39,607 nucleotides of DNA from Verrucomicrobiota bacterium (GTDB lineage: Bacteria > Verrucomicrobiota > Verrucomicrobiia > Limisphaerales > UBA1096). Each line of letters begins with the position of its first letter. Position 1 is the stretch's first letter. Made by a program: the position numbers and the translations under genes. The notes beneath the pieces are model-generated. The model was given only the letters and a program-made list of their open reading frames with translations. It ran no database searches and was not told where the DNA came from. Shown piece by piece: positions 17,123 through 25,894 of this stretch. The DNA lies in NCBI GenBank assembly GCA_030749225.1, contig JASMKO010000080.1:1-39607 (forward strand), given 5' to 3'.

Positions 17123-18439
17123 ATGAACCTGCAGCGGCTGTTGTTGATTTCGATTGTGGCAAACTTGGTTTGCCTTGCCGGGTTGTTTTGGGTTCTCGCC
17201 GAGCGTCCGCCATCCACCGTCCCAGGCCCGGCGGCCGCGCCAGCGGCCCCCGGCCGGCCGCTTGGCCAAGCGGCGCCGGTCGAGCGTGTTGTGCGCGAGG
17301 TGGAGCCGTTTCACTGGAGTCAGATCGAGGCTGACGACTACCAGACCTATGTCGAGAACCTTCGCCGGATCGGCTGTCCGGAGGAAACCATCCGCGACCT
17401 CGTGAAGCAGGATCTCGACAAAGAGTACGACCAGCGCAAGGCCGAAATCCTGACCAAGGCCCCAGCCCGCAAGGAGTTCTGGAAGACAGGTCATCCCAAC
17501 AAGCTCTCCCAGCCGTCCGGCGCGACTCGTTCGCAAATGGCGCAGCTCGACCAGGAGAAAAACCAGGTGCTTGGGGACCTGTTTGGCAGAGAGGGCGTGG
17601 CGGCCATCAACCGACCAAGCCCGTTGGCCCGAGCCCGCTCGCAGGCCAAGAGTGGTTACGCGATGGATTTCATCCCGGAGGAAACCAAGGCGGAATTGAA
17701 CAGCCTCGAGCAGGAGTTTGGAAGTGAGCTGCTCCGAAAAATGGCCCAGGGTGCGAGTGACGCGCAGGACATGGCCGAGATCCGCCAACTGCGGCAGGAT
17801 CGCGACCATAGCATCGCCAACATCCTGACTCCTGAGCAGAAAATGGAATACGATCTTCGAAAATCCCCCACGGCGGCAAACATGCGACTGCAGATGGACG
17901 GGTTCGACCCAAGCGAGGATGAGTTTCGCGACATCTTCTCGGCGCGCAAGGCGTTCGATGACGAGTACGGCACGGTGCCCGGCTCAAGCATCTCACCGAC
18001 CGATGCCGAGGTTCGCCAACTGGCCGAGCAGGAGATGAACAACCAGATCCGATCTTCGCTGGGGGACGACCGCTATCAGGATTACATGCGCCAGACCGAT
18101 TACGAATACAAATCTATCCACAAGATTGCCGAGCGGCAGGGGCTGGGGGAGAACATCTCCGCGCAGGTGTATGAGATGAAGGGAAGCGCCGAGGAACTGG
18201 CCCGGGAGATTCGCATGAACAACGGTCTATCCGCTGAAGATCAGCAGATGCAGTTGCGGCAGATTCAAAATGAAACTGCCCGCAGCATTGAGTCGATGCT
18301 TGGCGGGCAGGGCGCGGTGGCGTTGCAGGGCCAGGCTGGCGGGCGGAACTGGCTCAATAATCTTGGTCGCGTCAACCCGCTCCCCATCGTCAAGCCAACT
18401 TTCCAAGTTATCACCAGCGGCGGTGGCGGCGGCCCGTGA
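17123..18439 (+). CDS. Membrane-anchored protein of unknown function, coiled/helical
   Basis: A 438-aa protein I do not recognise by name. The ATG at 17123 starts a hydrophobic helix (about 5-26) and is preferred to an upstream ATG that adds 18 polar residues. A Pro/Ala linker (about 29-52) follows, containing a perfect 14-bp palindrome read as PLGQA. The rest is highly charged, helical, Gln/Glu/Arg-rich and without Cys clusters, with a repeated-looking motif such as LTPEQKMEYDLRKSP, reminiscent of secreted proteins that carry 'LTPEQ' helices. The tail is Gly-rich. It probably faces the periplasm. It converges with the lipid kinase gene (16-base gap). It follows hflC in the same direction, but a functional link is unproven. 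Confidence 0.7.
   Translation: MNLQRLLLISIVANLVCLAGLFWVLAERPPSTVPGPAAAPAAPGRPLGQAAPVERVVREVEPFHWSQIEADDYQTYVENLRRIGCPEETIRDLVKQDLDKEYDQRKAEILTKAPARKEFWKTGHPNKLSQPSGATRSQMAQLDQEKNQVLGDLFGREGVAAINRPSPLARARSQAKSGYAMDFIPEETKAELNSLEQEFGSELLRKMAQGASDAQDMAEIRQLRQDRDHSIANILTPEQKMEYDLRKSPTAANMRLQMDGFDPSEDEFRDIFSARKAFDDEYGTVPGSSISPTDAEVRQLAEQEMNNQIRSSLGDDRYQDYMRQTDYEYKSIHKIAERQGLGENISAQVYEMKGSAEELAREIRMNNGLSAEDQQMQLRQIQNETARSIESMLGGQGAVALQGQAGGRNWLNNLGRVNPLPIVKPTFQVITSGGGGGP
17269..17282. repeat. Perfect 14-bp palindrome CGCTTGGCCAAGCG
   Basis: A perfect copy of the iterated palindrome, in the linker of the orphan membrane protein gene, read as Leu-Gly-Gln-Ala. Confidence 0.95.
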
Positions 18440-18455
18440 GGCTCTACGCTTCTGG

Positions 18456-19376
18456 TTACTCCGGCATCACCAACGGTAATGCGCCCGGAAGCAGTTCGAT
18501 TGTTGCGGGGGTGGTGCCGATGATGTCGCCGTCGGCCTGGAGTTCAGCCGTTGGCACGGCATCGATCTCCAGACGTTTTCCGGTGAAGTAGTCCACGCGT
18601 TTGTCCTCGACGTAGCGGCCATTCAGTATACTGGGGAAGCGCCTCACGATCTGCAGCCGGCCGAGCGCATCCACGAGGCTGATGTTCAGCAGACCGTCGT
18701 CCGGTCTTGCGCCAGGGGAGATGCGCATCACCCCGCCCCCGGCAAACTCGGTGTTGCCGGCGCAAACCTGGAACATTCGGCCCGACCGTTCGCCGCCGTC
18801 CCAGCGCACGGAAAACTTCGGCGCACGAAAGTCGGTCAGCGCGTGGAACAGGCCGGCCGAGTAGCTGAAGCGCCGCCCGAGAAGCCGCTTCACGCGAGGC
18901 CCGGTTTTGCGGATCACCTCCGCGGCGAACCCGGCGGCGACAAAGAGCAGCGCGTGTCGCGTGGCCGTGTCGCCGTCCCGCATCAAATGCACGCGGACGA
19001 CGTCGAGCGACCGGGTGCCTCCGTTGGCCAAGGCGTTGATGGCGGTCTCGAACTTGGCCAAGCCGAAGGTCTGCGCGACGTCGTTGCCGGTGCCTGCCGG
19101 CAGCACGGCGAGAGCGGGGCGTTCGCTTGGCTTGATGGCCATCAGTCCATCGGCCACCTCGTTGACCGTGCCGTCGCCGCCTAGCGCGGCGATGATCTCG
19201 AAATCGGTGGCATTGGCATTTGCTAAGCGAGTGGCGTGTCCGGGGGATTTGGTCAGCGCGGTGGTCACCGCTTGGCCAAGCGTCTCGAGTTGCGCGCGTG
19301 CCCTACTCAAGTGCTGTTTTCCCCGTCGCCGCCCGGCTGCCGGATTGGCGATCAGGAGGATGCGCTTGGCGGCCAT
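18456..19376 (-). CDS. YegS/BmrU-type lipid (diacylglycerol) kinase
   Basis: A 306-aa soluble protein of the diacylglycerol/sphingosine kinase catalytic superfamily. The ATP-binding motif GGDGTVNE is at 66-73, preceded by an N-terminal ANPAAGRRRGK nucleotide-binding loop and followed by LAVLPAGTGNDVAQTFG. These are the three expected landmarks, and length is typical for YegS-like enzymes. It should phosphorylate a lipid such as diacylglycerol or phosphatidylglycerol at the inner face of the membrane. It starts nine bases after the giant membrane protein's stop and ends the minus-strand operon. Two TTGGCCAA cores (19024 and 19054) and a perfect 14-mer lie inside it. Confidence 0.92.
   Translation of the reverse strand: MAAKRILLIANPAAGRRRGKQHLSRARAQLETLGQAVTTALTKSPGHATRLANANATDFEIIAALGGDGTVNEVADGLMAIKPSERPALAVLPAGTGNDVAQTFGLAKFETAINALANGGTRSLDVVRVHLMRDGDTATRHALLFVAAGFAAEVIRKTGPRVKRLLGRRFSYSAGLFHALTDFRAPKFSVRWDGGERSGRMFQVCAGNTEFAGGGVMRISPGARPDDGLLNISLVDALGRLQIVRRFPSILNGRYVEDKRVDYFTGKRLEIDAVPTAELQADGDIIGTTPATIELLPGALPLVMPE
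19269..19282. repeat. Perfect 14-bp palindrome CGCTTGGCCAAGCG
   Basis: A perfect copy of the iterated palindrome in the lipid kinase gene, encoding Leu-Gly-Gln-Ala on the minus strand. Confidence 0.95.
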
Positions 19377-19385
19377 GCTTGGCGG

Positions 19386-22300
19386 TCAGCTTACCTTGCC
19401 CACCCAGTTGCGGGCGACGGCCTGCAGGTCGCCGTGGCCGTTGGCCTGTAGGGCATCGGGGGCAAAATGAACCCGCTCCAGTTCCCGGATGGTGCCCTGT
19501 AACTGTTCACGATGGGAGGCCGCCAACGCCCTTGGCTGGTCGGTGTGGATGCGCTGGAGCAGATCAAGCACAGCAAACGGCGTGCATGTTTCCGGCACAC
19601 GGTAAACCGGTACGGTGGCTTCGCCATCACTGCGCCGGGCCAGTTGCCACGCGCCCAGGCCAAGCAGCAGCAGCACCGCGCTTCCGGTGATCCACGGCCA
19701 GAGTGGCGGCGGGGTTAGCAGTAGGCCGGCCAGGGCCAGTTCACTGTCCACCTCCACGAGATCGGCGTCGCGGTATTGCTTGAAGGCCGCCTTGGCCACA
19801 AATTCGGTCGGCTTCGGGAACTTGAAAGACAGTGTGCGACCGGCGTCACCAGTTGGCTTGAGGGTGAGCAGCCAGGTCTGCTCGCTGACGGCGTTGACGC
19901 CCGCAACCTCCGACTCGATGCGTACGACCGATAAACCTTGATCATCCGTATTGGCGATCTCAAAACCGGGTATGTTTAGCTCGACGAGCTTGTCGAGCGA
20001 GGGCATCAAGCCTTTGCCGGAGGCGTGCAATTCTAGCGTGAGTTCGGCGTTCTTAGCAGCAAGGCTGGCGTTGAGTATCTGTGTCAGTTCCAATTTGTCC
20101 ACTGGTCGGTCGGGGGCGGTTTCCTGGCGCGCATCGACGATCTGCGTTGCGGTGGTTACTGGCAACAACACCGGGCCGAGCGAGTCATAAAAATCGAGAT
20201 CCATCTGCAATTCTGGGATGCGATCGACTGAGGCGTCCCTCGCCTTTAGCAGCACATAGGCTAGCGGCGTCTCGCGCCAGCCCGGCTGGCCGACGGTGCG
20301 CGACTGGATTTTATTGTCGTGAAAGGTGATGGACTGCACCTCAAAATTCTTGCCGAGTTTTTCGCCTAGATGCTCCTCGAGATCGTCACGCGGCGCTTGC
20401 CGTTGGCCGGGGTAGCGGGGGTAAAAATAGGGCGTGCCGGTGCTGCTGCCGCCGACGAGATAGCGCGCAAAACCGCCGGCTTCGCGCTCGATGTCGCTCG
20501 TGTGCCGAAGGCCGATGAACAGGCCGAATGGCGCCGTGTGGCCGATCGTGTCGCTGCCGTCAATGCGGGCGACCAGTTCCACCTCGTCGAGCAAATCGTC
20601 GTAGTGTTGCACCAGTTCGCGGGCCGACTCGCCGGCGGGATGATCCTTGAGCACGGCGAGCGAGGCGCGGAGGTAGCGCGGCTTCAATTCCGGCGTCAGC
20701 CGGCGGGACGTGTTGGTCACCGAATCGCCGAACGCCTTGAGGTGTCCCTCCGAGTCCGGCAGTACGAGGATGGCATCACGGATTTTCTGCAGGTTGCCGA
20801 TCTCCGGAATCTGCTGGCGGGTGACGTACGAGAGGTCACTCGCGCCGAGGTTGGCATTGAACCAAAGCTGAAAGACAAGAGCGTTCGGCTTGTCGGCAGT
20901 CACGGAGGTTTGCAGCGTGTAGAGCGCGGCGGCCTCGCTGAATCCCTCGAACGCTGCCTCACGGTGCTTCACATACTCATCGAGGTCGGCTTTGTTGCCG
21001 TACTGGTACTCGGCGAGGTCGAAGTTTGCGGCGGCCTGTTGCAGCTTGAGCTGCCAGACATCCGGCTTGGCCGCAAGCCCGGCCTCAAGCAGCGCCAGCA
21101 GCGTGTCGTACCCGGTTAGTACCTCGACCTTGATTTGCGGCTCGCCGCGCTTGGTGCCGGCCTGCTGCTGGATCTGCGGTGCGCGCCATGAGGTGGCCAG
21201 GCGCTGCCGCATTGAGTTTACCAGCGTGGCCAGCGACTCGACCGGCATTTTTTTCGGCTCGCCGAACACAGCCTGGATATCGTCGAGCTTGTACACCTCG
21301 GCAAAACTGTGCGCTCCCTCGAATGCGGTAACAATGGTTCTTGGATTAGGCGGACTGATCGGCAGATTGCCTAGGCGGTCAAGGATTTGACGCAACTCGC
21401 GAAGGTTTCGCTTCTGCTTGGCCCGAGTTAGCGGCGTGCCGTTTGGCCTTGGCGGGATGTATACCGACACACCGACAGTGGGCATGCGAGGCTTTGCGCC
21501 ACCGTTGGGGTTATGGGATTGTGCCCAGCTGCTGAGCAGCGTGTCGGCGATGCGCTTGGTCAATACCGAGTCGAGCTTGGCCAAGCTCTCAATCGCATCC
21601 AGTGCCTGGTCAATTTTACGGTTCTTCAATAGTGTCTCGGCGAGGGCGGCCATGGCACGGGTGCGGCGGCTTTCCGGCAGGGCGGCGAGCCAGTCGGCTC
21701 CGGGAGCATGCTCGATGACGATTGCCGGGGTGATCGGCTTGTAGCGGCTGGAATTTTGTTGGGCCTTTATCCGCTGCTGCTCGTAAACCGGGTCGTAGCT
21801 CATCATGTTATTGCGGGTGACAGTGGCCCGATAATATTTTGCGGTGTTCTCGGCTTCGACCAGCCATGCCTCGGCGGCAATTGTCAGGGGAAGCTGCCAC
21901 CTGGCCAGATCCCTGTCGGCTTGGTTGAGAAGTGCGCCGACGATCTGCCGCAGGCTGCGGAGGTTCTCAGATCGGCCGTTATAATTGGTGCTGCGGAGGT
22001 TGCGATGCACATCCGCCTGCACTAGTTGGATCAATTTCAGCCCTGGCCCACCTTTGCGAAACTGCTCGCTCATCCACTCGTCGGACTTGGCCTTGGGCAT
22101 TTTCGCGACCAGCATGAAGCCGCGCTTGATGCCGTCGAGCCGTTTGTCGTCGTCCCTGATGGTGGCAATCAGTTTTTCGTTGGCCTTCCACGCGGCCGAT
22201 AAGTTGGGCGGACTTGGTTCGCTACTCCATTGCCTGTGCAGCAGATCAGCACGCATATCGAGCGCCCAGTCCTCATCGCCGTCAGGCACAAAGTTCAGCG

Positions 22301-23141
22301 CAATCCTGGCCTGGGATTTGGTTGCCAATGGCCGAAGCAGTTGCGCGGCGCACTTGCGGCCGGCTGGTTGACTGCCACCGAACAGGCCGATGCCGACTTT
22401 CAGTTTCTCGGCTAGACGTGCCAGATTTGCCTGGCCCACGCCACGGAGCAGATTGCCGAGTGACATCAGGTCGGTTTCACTGGGCTTGATTGGCGCTAGT
22501 TTTAAAATTTCGACAAAATCCTCCTGCGTGAGCATCGGTCGCGGCTTGTTAGCCGGTTGGATAGAAACCTTGGAGCTGCTTGTGGTTGGTGGCGTACTGA
22601 TTGGAGGTGGCGTTTTGGACTGGGTGATTGGCGGTCGGAGCAGGGATGTGATCAGGTGGCGATACGCTTTTTCGGTGGAGCCGTCGAATGGCAGTGATTG
22701 GATGTGTTTGCCAAGTTCCTCCCAACTACCGGCGTTTGCCAGCAGTCGAAATCGATCTGCCGCCGCCTTGGTTTTGTCTCTGGTCGGCTTGGCTTCTTTC
22801 TGTAGTTCGTCAACTGCCGAGAGGATGCCGTCGGGTGTTCGGTCAAATTTCACGGCTCTCAACGCAGCGTGCAATTTACCCTCCGGAGTTTTTGGCTTGG
22901 GCGGGGTGGCTGCCTTGCGGGCTGTTGGCGACTCATCGGGACGGTCGGAGGCGATTGTTGGGCGGGGAGTCTTTGGTGGGGCTGTGATAACGCTTTTTAC
23001 CGGCAGGCGGCGAATTGACTTTGGAGGCACGCCGGGCTTCACCTTTATTGCAGGAACAAGGCGCTTGGGCGGCGCTTGGCCAAGCGCCACTAGCTGTATG
23101 ATGCTCAAGCTGAGCAGCAAGATGGTGAATCGGCGAATCAT
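19386..23141 (-). CDS. Giant exported membrane protein at the BatD position
   Basis: A 1251-aa protein of unknown family. The ATG at 23141 (a GTG lies one codon upstream) starts a signal peptide (about 1-22) whose likely cleavage site ALGQA is encoded by an 18-bp copy of the palindrome. Next come a Pro/Lys-rich segment (about 23-90), a long helical region suggestive of TPR-like repeats (about 90-800), a beta-rich region, one C-terminal helix (about 1145-1165, WPWITGSAVLLLLGLGAW) and an 80-residue cytoplasmic tail. In Bat operons BatD is a beta-rich protein with a C-terminal helix at this place, so this may be a highly enlarged or fused BatD analogue. That is an inference. A terminator separates it from the upstream genes. 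Confidence 0.75.
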   Translation of the reverse strand: MIRRFTILLLSLSIIQLVALGQAPPKRLVPAIKVKPGVPPKSIRRLPVKSVITAPPKTPRPTIASDRPDESPTARKAATPPKPKTPEGKLHAALRAVKFDRTPDGILSAVDELQKEAKPTRDKTKAAADRFRLLANAGSWEELGKHIQSLPFDGSTEKAYRHLITSLLRPPITQSKTPPPISTPPTTSSSKVSIQPANKPRPMLTQEDFVEILKLAPIKPSETDLMSLGNLLRGVGQANLARLAEKLKVGIGLFGGSQPAGRKCAAQLLRPLATKSQARIALNFVPDGDEDWALDMRADLLHRQWSSEPSPPNLSAAWKANEKLIATIRDDDKRLDGIKRGFMLVAKMPKAKSDEWMSEQFRKGGPGLKLIQLVQADVHRNLRSTNYNGRSENLRSLRQIVGALLNQADRDLARWQLPLTIAAEAWLVEAENTAKYYRATVTRNNMMSYDPVYEQQRIKAQQNSSRYKPITPAIVIEHAPGADWLAALPESRRTRAMAALAETLLKNRKIDQALDAIESLAKLDSVLTKRIADTLLSSWAQSHNPNGGAKPRMPTVGVSVYIPPRPNGTPLTRAKQKRNLRELRQILDRLGNLPISPPNPRTIVTAFEGAHSFAEVYKLDDIQAVFGEPKKMPVESLATLVNSMRQRLATSWRAPQIQQQAGTKRGEPQIKVEVLTGYDTLLALLEAGLAAKPDVWQLKLQQAAANFDLAEYQYGNKADLDEYVKHREAAFEGFSEAAALYTLQTSVTADKPNALVFQLWFNANLGASDLSYVTRQQIPEIGNLQKIRDAILVLPDSEGHLKAFGDSVTNTSRRLTPELKPRYLRASLAVLKDHPAGESARELVQHYDDLLDEVELVARIDGSDTIGHTAPFGLFIGLRHTSDIEREAGGFARYLVGGSSTGTPYFYPRYPGQRQAPRDDLEEHLGEKLGKNFEVQSITFHDNKIQSRTVGQPGWRETPLAYVLLKARDASVDRIPELQMDLDFYDSLGPVLLPVTTATQIVDARQETAPDRPVDKLELTQILNASLAAKNAELTLELHASGKGLMPSLDKLVELNIPGFEIANTDDQGLSVVRIESEVAGVNAVSEQTWLLTLKPTGDAGRTLSFKFPKPTEFVAKAAFKQYRDADLVEVDSELALAGLLLTPPPLWPWITGSAVLLLLGLGAWQLARRSDGEATVPVYRVPETCTPFAVLDLLQRIHTDQPRALAASHREQLQGTIRELERVHFAPDALQANGHGDLQAVARNWVGKVS
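21573..21588. repeat. Perfect 16-bp palindrome GAGCTTGGCCAAGCTC
   Basis: A TTGGCCAA core with different but still symmetric flanks, inside the giant membrane protein gene. It reads Leu-Ala-Lys on the coding strand. Confidence 0.95.
23071..23088. repeat. Perfect 18-bp palindrome GGCGCTTGGCCAAGCGCC
   Basis: The longest perfect copy of the iterated palindrome in the window. It lies in the signal peptide of the giant membrane protein and encodes Ala-Leu-Gly-Gln-Ala, which doubles as the likely signal peptidase site. Confidence 0.95.
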
Positions 23142-23165
23142 CACGGGCGATTTTCTTTTTAGTGT

Positions 23166-23191
23166 AAAAAATAGCCGACTTACGTCGGCTA
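23166..23191 (-). terminator. Rho-independent terminator after the TPR-like gene
   Basis: On the minus strand TAGCCGAC pairs perfectly with GTCGGCTA around a four-base loop, followed by six T residues (23166-23171). It lies 34 bases after the TPR-like gene's stop and before the giant gene's start, so it would end or attenuate transcription of the Bat genes. Confidence 0.85.
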
Positions 23192-23224
23192 CTTTGGCTC
23201 AAAAAATTTATGTGTGTAAAACAA

Positions 23225-23941
23225 TCAGGAGCCGGTGCCATCGGGGCGTTTGCCGACGCTGGCGCCGCGGGCATCCTCCTTCTTTTTCATCGCCTTTGGC
23301 TTGTTGCTCTTCTTTTGACCTCGGCACTTGGAACAGACGTTTTTGTTGCCCTGGCATTTCTTTGGCAGTGGCAGGGCCTGCACCTCGGACAAGTCCATGC
23401 GGGCCAGCCGGATGACGGCCTCGAGGTTTTTCTGGTGATCCTCCGAGGCCTTGGCGTCTGTCTTGGCGGTTCGCTCGGCGAGCAGCCGGAAGTTTTGGCG
23501 CGCCTTCTCGAGCGGCTCCTTCCATTCCTTCTTCTCGGCTAACTCAAGCCGCATCAGCCAGCCGGTGTAATACTGAGCGCTGGCGAGTGAGGAGCGAACC
23601 TTGCTTTCCAGTTCCCGGTTGTCGCCCTTGACCGTCTCATCGAGGAGATGCTGCATCGAAAGCATTGCTTCCGGTAGTTCGCCGACGTAGACGCGGGCGC
23701 TGGCGCGGGCGAGCTGCAACTGCTGCCGCTTGGTCGTCTCGGATTCCGGCAGGGCGGCGAGGGCGTCGTTGTAGGCGTCGATGGCCTGTTGCCATTTCTC
23801 GCCGGACTCAAATTCCAGCGCGGCTCGGATGCTGGCCCGGGCTTCCTCCCGCGCAATCCCCGCTTGGCCGGGGCCAAAGTGAAAGGCCAGCAACGCAACG
23901 GGAGCGAGCGCCCAAATGAAGATGAGAAGGTTTTTTTTCAT
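23225..23941 (-). CDS. Membrane-anchored TPR-like protein (BatC position)
   Basis: A 238-aa protein with an N-terminal hydrophobic helix (about 4-21) and then helical sequence with a TPR-like unit (SGEKWQQAIDAYNDALAALP, about 45-64). The C-terminus has two Cys motifs (KKCQGNKNVCSKCRGQKK) in a Lys-rich tail, possibly a small metal-binding knuckle. In Bat operons a TPR protein (BatC) follows the two VWA proteins, which is the position here. The chosen ATG 23941 is preceded by AT-rich sequence without a clear ribosome site; an in-frame upstream ATG would overlap the VWA gene. It probably scaffolds periplasmic interactions. Confidence 0.72.
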   Translation of the reverse strand: MKKNLLIFIWALAPVALLAFHFGPGQAGIAREEARASIRAALEFESGEKWQQAIDAYNDALAALPESETTKRQQLQLARASARVYVGELPEAMLSMQHLLDETVKGDNRELESKVRSSLASAQYYTGWLMRLELAEKKEWKEPLEKARQNFRLLAERTAKTDAKASEDHQKNLEAVIRLARMDLSEVQALPLPKKCQGNKNVCSKCRGQKKSNKPKAMKKKEDARGASVGKRPDGTGS

Positions 23942-23955
23942 GTTTTTAACAGTTT

Positions 23956-24975
23956 TTATGCCCTTTTTGCTCGACGAACTCGTCCACCCTGCCATGGGCT
24001 CCCGAAGAACGCAAGGCCGACGGGTAGCAATGCCAGCAACCCAGCGCCGGTGGCTACGCAGCCCAGCGCCAGCTCGCGGCGGCCTTGTTCGCCGGGGTCG
24101 ACGAAGTTGCGGACGCCGGCCAGATCGGCCAGTTGCGTGGTGGGGATTTGCACGTCATTGACGTCCACGTACTCGCCGCCCAGGCGTTTGGCCAACTGCC
24201 GCAACACACGGGCGTTCTGTCGCGACATGTGGCCGTCGATAAACACCCCTCGCCGTGAGTCACCAACACCGGCGACAAGGACGCGGTTGATCGAGGGCGG
24301 CAGCCGGGGCAGGCCGGTGTCCGGCACGGTGTCGCCATCGCTTACGATCAGCAGTGTGGTGCTGCCTGGTTCCCAGCCCTTGGCCAATTTTACCGATTCC
24401 TCGATGCCGTCGATGAGGCTTGTCTTGCCGGGATCGAACGCCATGTCAAGCGGCAGGTCGTCGAGGATGTTCTTGACGACATTCAGGTCGTGCGTGTCCA
24501 CCACGACCGGCTTGGCCCCAGTGAAAAATGCGACGACGCTGATTCGCACCTGGTCAAGCGCGATCCGCTCGAAGAGCGACAGCAACACCCCGGCCCCGCG
24601 CTGGGCGCGCGTGCGTTTTTTTTGCTTGCCGGAATCGTAGCCGCCGTCATCGAGTTGCATGCTCGGTGAGACGTCCCACGCGATGATGAGGTGGCGGTAG
24701 CCGCCGTCGGGAATTTTGTCGTAGCTCGCCACGCGCGGACGAATGAAAAACAATGTGACCAATCCCCACGCCATCGCGGTCAGTGCGAGCACACGCACCG
24801 GCGGCGCGAGGCGTGTCCACAGTCGCGCCTGGCCAAGCGGGCCAAACGCCAACCGTGCCACCCGGCGCGTGCGGCGCGCGTGCCACGTTTCAGCGAGAAC
24901 AGTGAACACGCCAGTGCCCAGCGCCACATAGATGGCCAAGGTCGCCGCATCCGTTGTGATGTCAGGAACGTTCAT
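23956..24975 (-). CDS. VWA-domain membrane protein (BatB-like)
   Basis: A 339-aa protein with hydrophobic helices at about 10-28 and 58-79, a von Willebrand factor A domain (about 95-300) and a C-terminal helix (about 305-328). The metal-ion-dependent adhesion site is visible as DVSPSM (Asp101), with a later threonine/aspartate stretch (GKTSLIDGI and IVSDGDT). The two N-terminal helices plus VWA match BatA/BatB architecture. The start is seven bases after the first VWA gene. It probably presents the VWA domain outside the inner membrane, working with the MoxR ATPase. A palindrome variant encodes PLGQA at about 46-50. Confidence 0.87.
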   Translation of the reverse strand: MNVPDITTDAATLAIYVALGTGVFTVLAETWHARRTRRVARLAFGPLGQARLWTRLAPPVRVLALTAMAWGLVTLFFIRPRVASYDKIPDGGYRHLIIAWDVSPSMQLDDGGYDSGKQKKRTRAQRGAGVLLSLFERIALDQVRISVVAFFTGAKPVVVDTHDLNVVKNILDDLPLDMAFDPGKTSLIDGIEESVKLAKGWEPGSTTLLIVSDGDTVPDTGLPRLPPSINRVLVAGVGDSRRGVFIDGHMSRQNARVLRQLAKRLGGEYVDVNDVQIPTTQLADLAGVRNFVDPGEQGRRELALGCVATGAGLLALLPVGLAFFGSPWQGGRVRRAKRA

Positions 24976-24982
24976 CGGTGGG

Positions 24983-25894
24983 TCACCATGGCGTGAATCT
25001 GATGCCGAAGAGCGAGAGCAGTTGCAGGCCGAGCAGCGACAGCCCGGCGAGGGCGAATGGGCGGAAGTTGTCGGCCGGGATCGGCGCTTCCGGCTCGAAC
25101 TTGGCCGGGCGCATCGAGTCGATCCGCTCGAACACCGACTGCAGCGCCCCGGGATCGCCCGCGATAAAGGCCTCGCCGCCGGTTCGCGCCGCGATGTCGT
25201 ACACCTCCTGCTGCGGCTGACCACTGGCCACGTGAATGTAGTACAGCACGATGTCGGCCCCGCGCAGGTCGGCGGCAATTTTGTCGCCCTGTCCGCGCAG
25301 GTCGGCGCTCATGCCGTCGGAAATCAGGATGATCATCCGGTCGCCTTCCGGCCGGTCGGCGAGGATGCGGTACACCGAGCGCAGCGCGAGGCCGATGCGC
25401 GTGCCGCCCATGTAAGGCGGCATGGCTTCTGGCTTCATGAACGGCGCGGAGTGCTTTAGTGCGGAGAGGTCTTGCGTGAGCGGCACCCAGTGTAGCACCT
25501 CGGTGCCAAAAAGCGTCACTCCGAAGGCGTCACCCTCGCGGTGGCCGACAAATTCCTGCAGCGCCTCGACCGCCTTGTCGCTGCGCCGCCCGTCGCCGAA
25601 TGTTGCCGTCATGCTGCCGGAGACATCGAGCACAAACTCGATGTTCGAGAGCACGCGATGGTTGCCTTGGCTGAGCGGCCTCTGTGGGCCAGCGAGCAGC
25701 ACGATCGCCACGACGAGCAGCAGCGGCGCAGCGAGATTCATTAGCTTCACGGTGCCCTCGAGCCAGCGGCCGCGCCTCGCTCCGGCGCGGTCGAACGGCA
25801 TGGTCAGCACCGTACCACGCCGCCGCCATTCCCAGACCAGCAGCAGCACCGGCAACGCCAGCAAAAGCAACACGGCTGGATGGGCGAAAGTCAT
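24983..25894 (-). CDS. VWA-domain membrane protein (BatA-like)
   Basis: A 303-aa protein with the BatA layout: N-terminal helices (MTFAHPAVLLLLALPVLLLV at 1-20, and about 51-69), a VWA domain (about 85-260) and a C-terminal hydrophobic helix (about 281-297). The metal site is DVSGSM (Asp90), followed by MGGTRIGLAL and LISDGMS. Its ATG overlaps the previous gene's stop (ATGA). In the Bacteroides aerotolerance operon such proteins sit beside the MoxR ATPase and DUF58 protein, as here. The biochemical role of the complex is not established. Confidence 0.9.
   Translation of the reverse strand: MTFAHPAVLLLLALPVLLLVWEWRRRGTVLTMPFDRAGARRGRWLEGTVKLMNLAAPLLLVVAIVLLAGPQRPLSQGNHRVLSNIEFVLDVSGSMTATFGDGRRSDKAVEALQEFVGHREGDAFGVTLFGTEVLHWVPLTQDLSALKHSAPFMKPEAMPPYMGGTRIGLALRSVYRILADRPEGDRMIILISDGMSADLRGQGDKIAADLRGADIVLYYIHVASGQPQQEVYDIAARTGGEAFIAGDPGALQSVFERIDSMRPAKFEPEAPIPADNFRPFALAGLSLLGLQLLSLFGIRFTPW

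Noticed and set aside
22390-23415. A 341-codon plus-strand frame opposite the giant membrane protein
   Set aside because: It is Ser/Arg-rich, spans the terminator and two minus-strand genes, and lacks any family feature.
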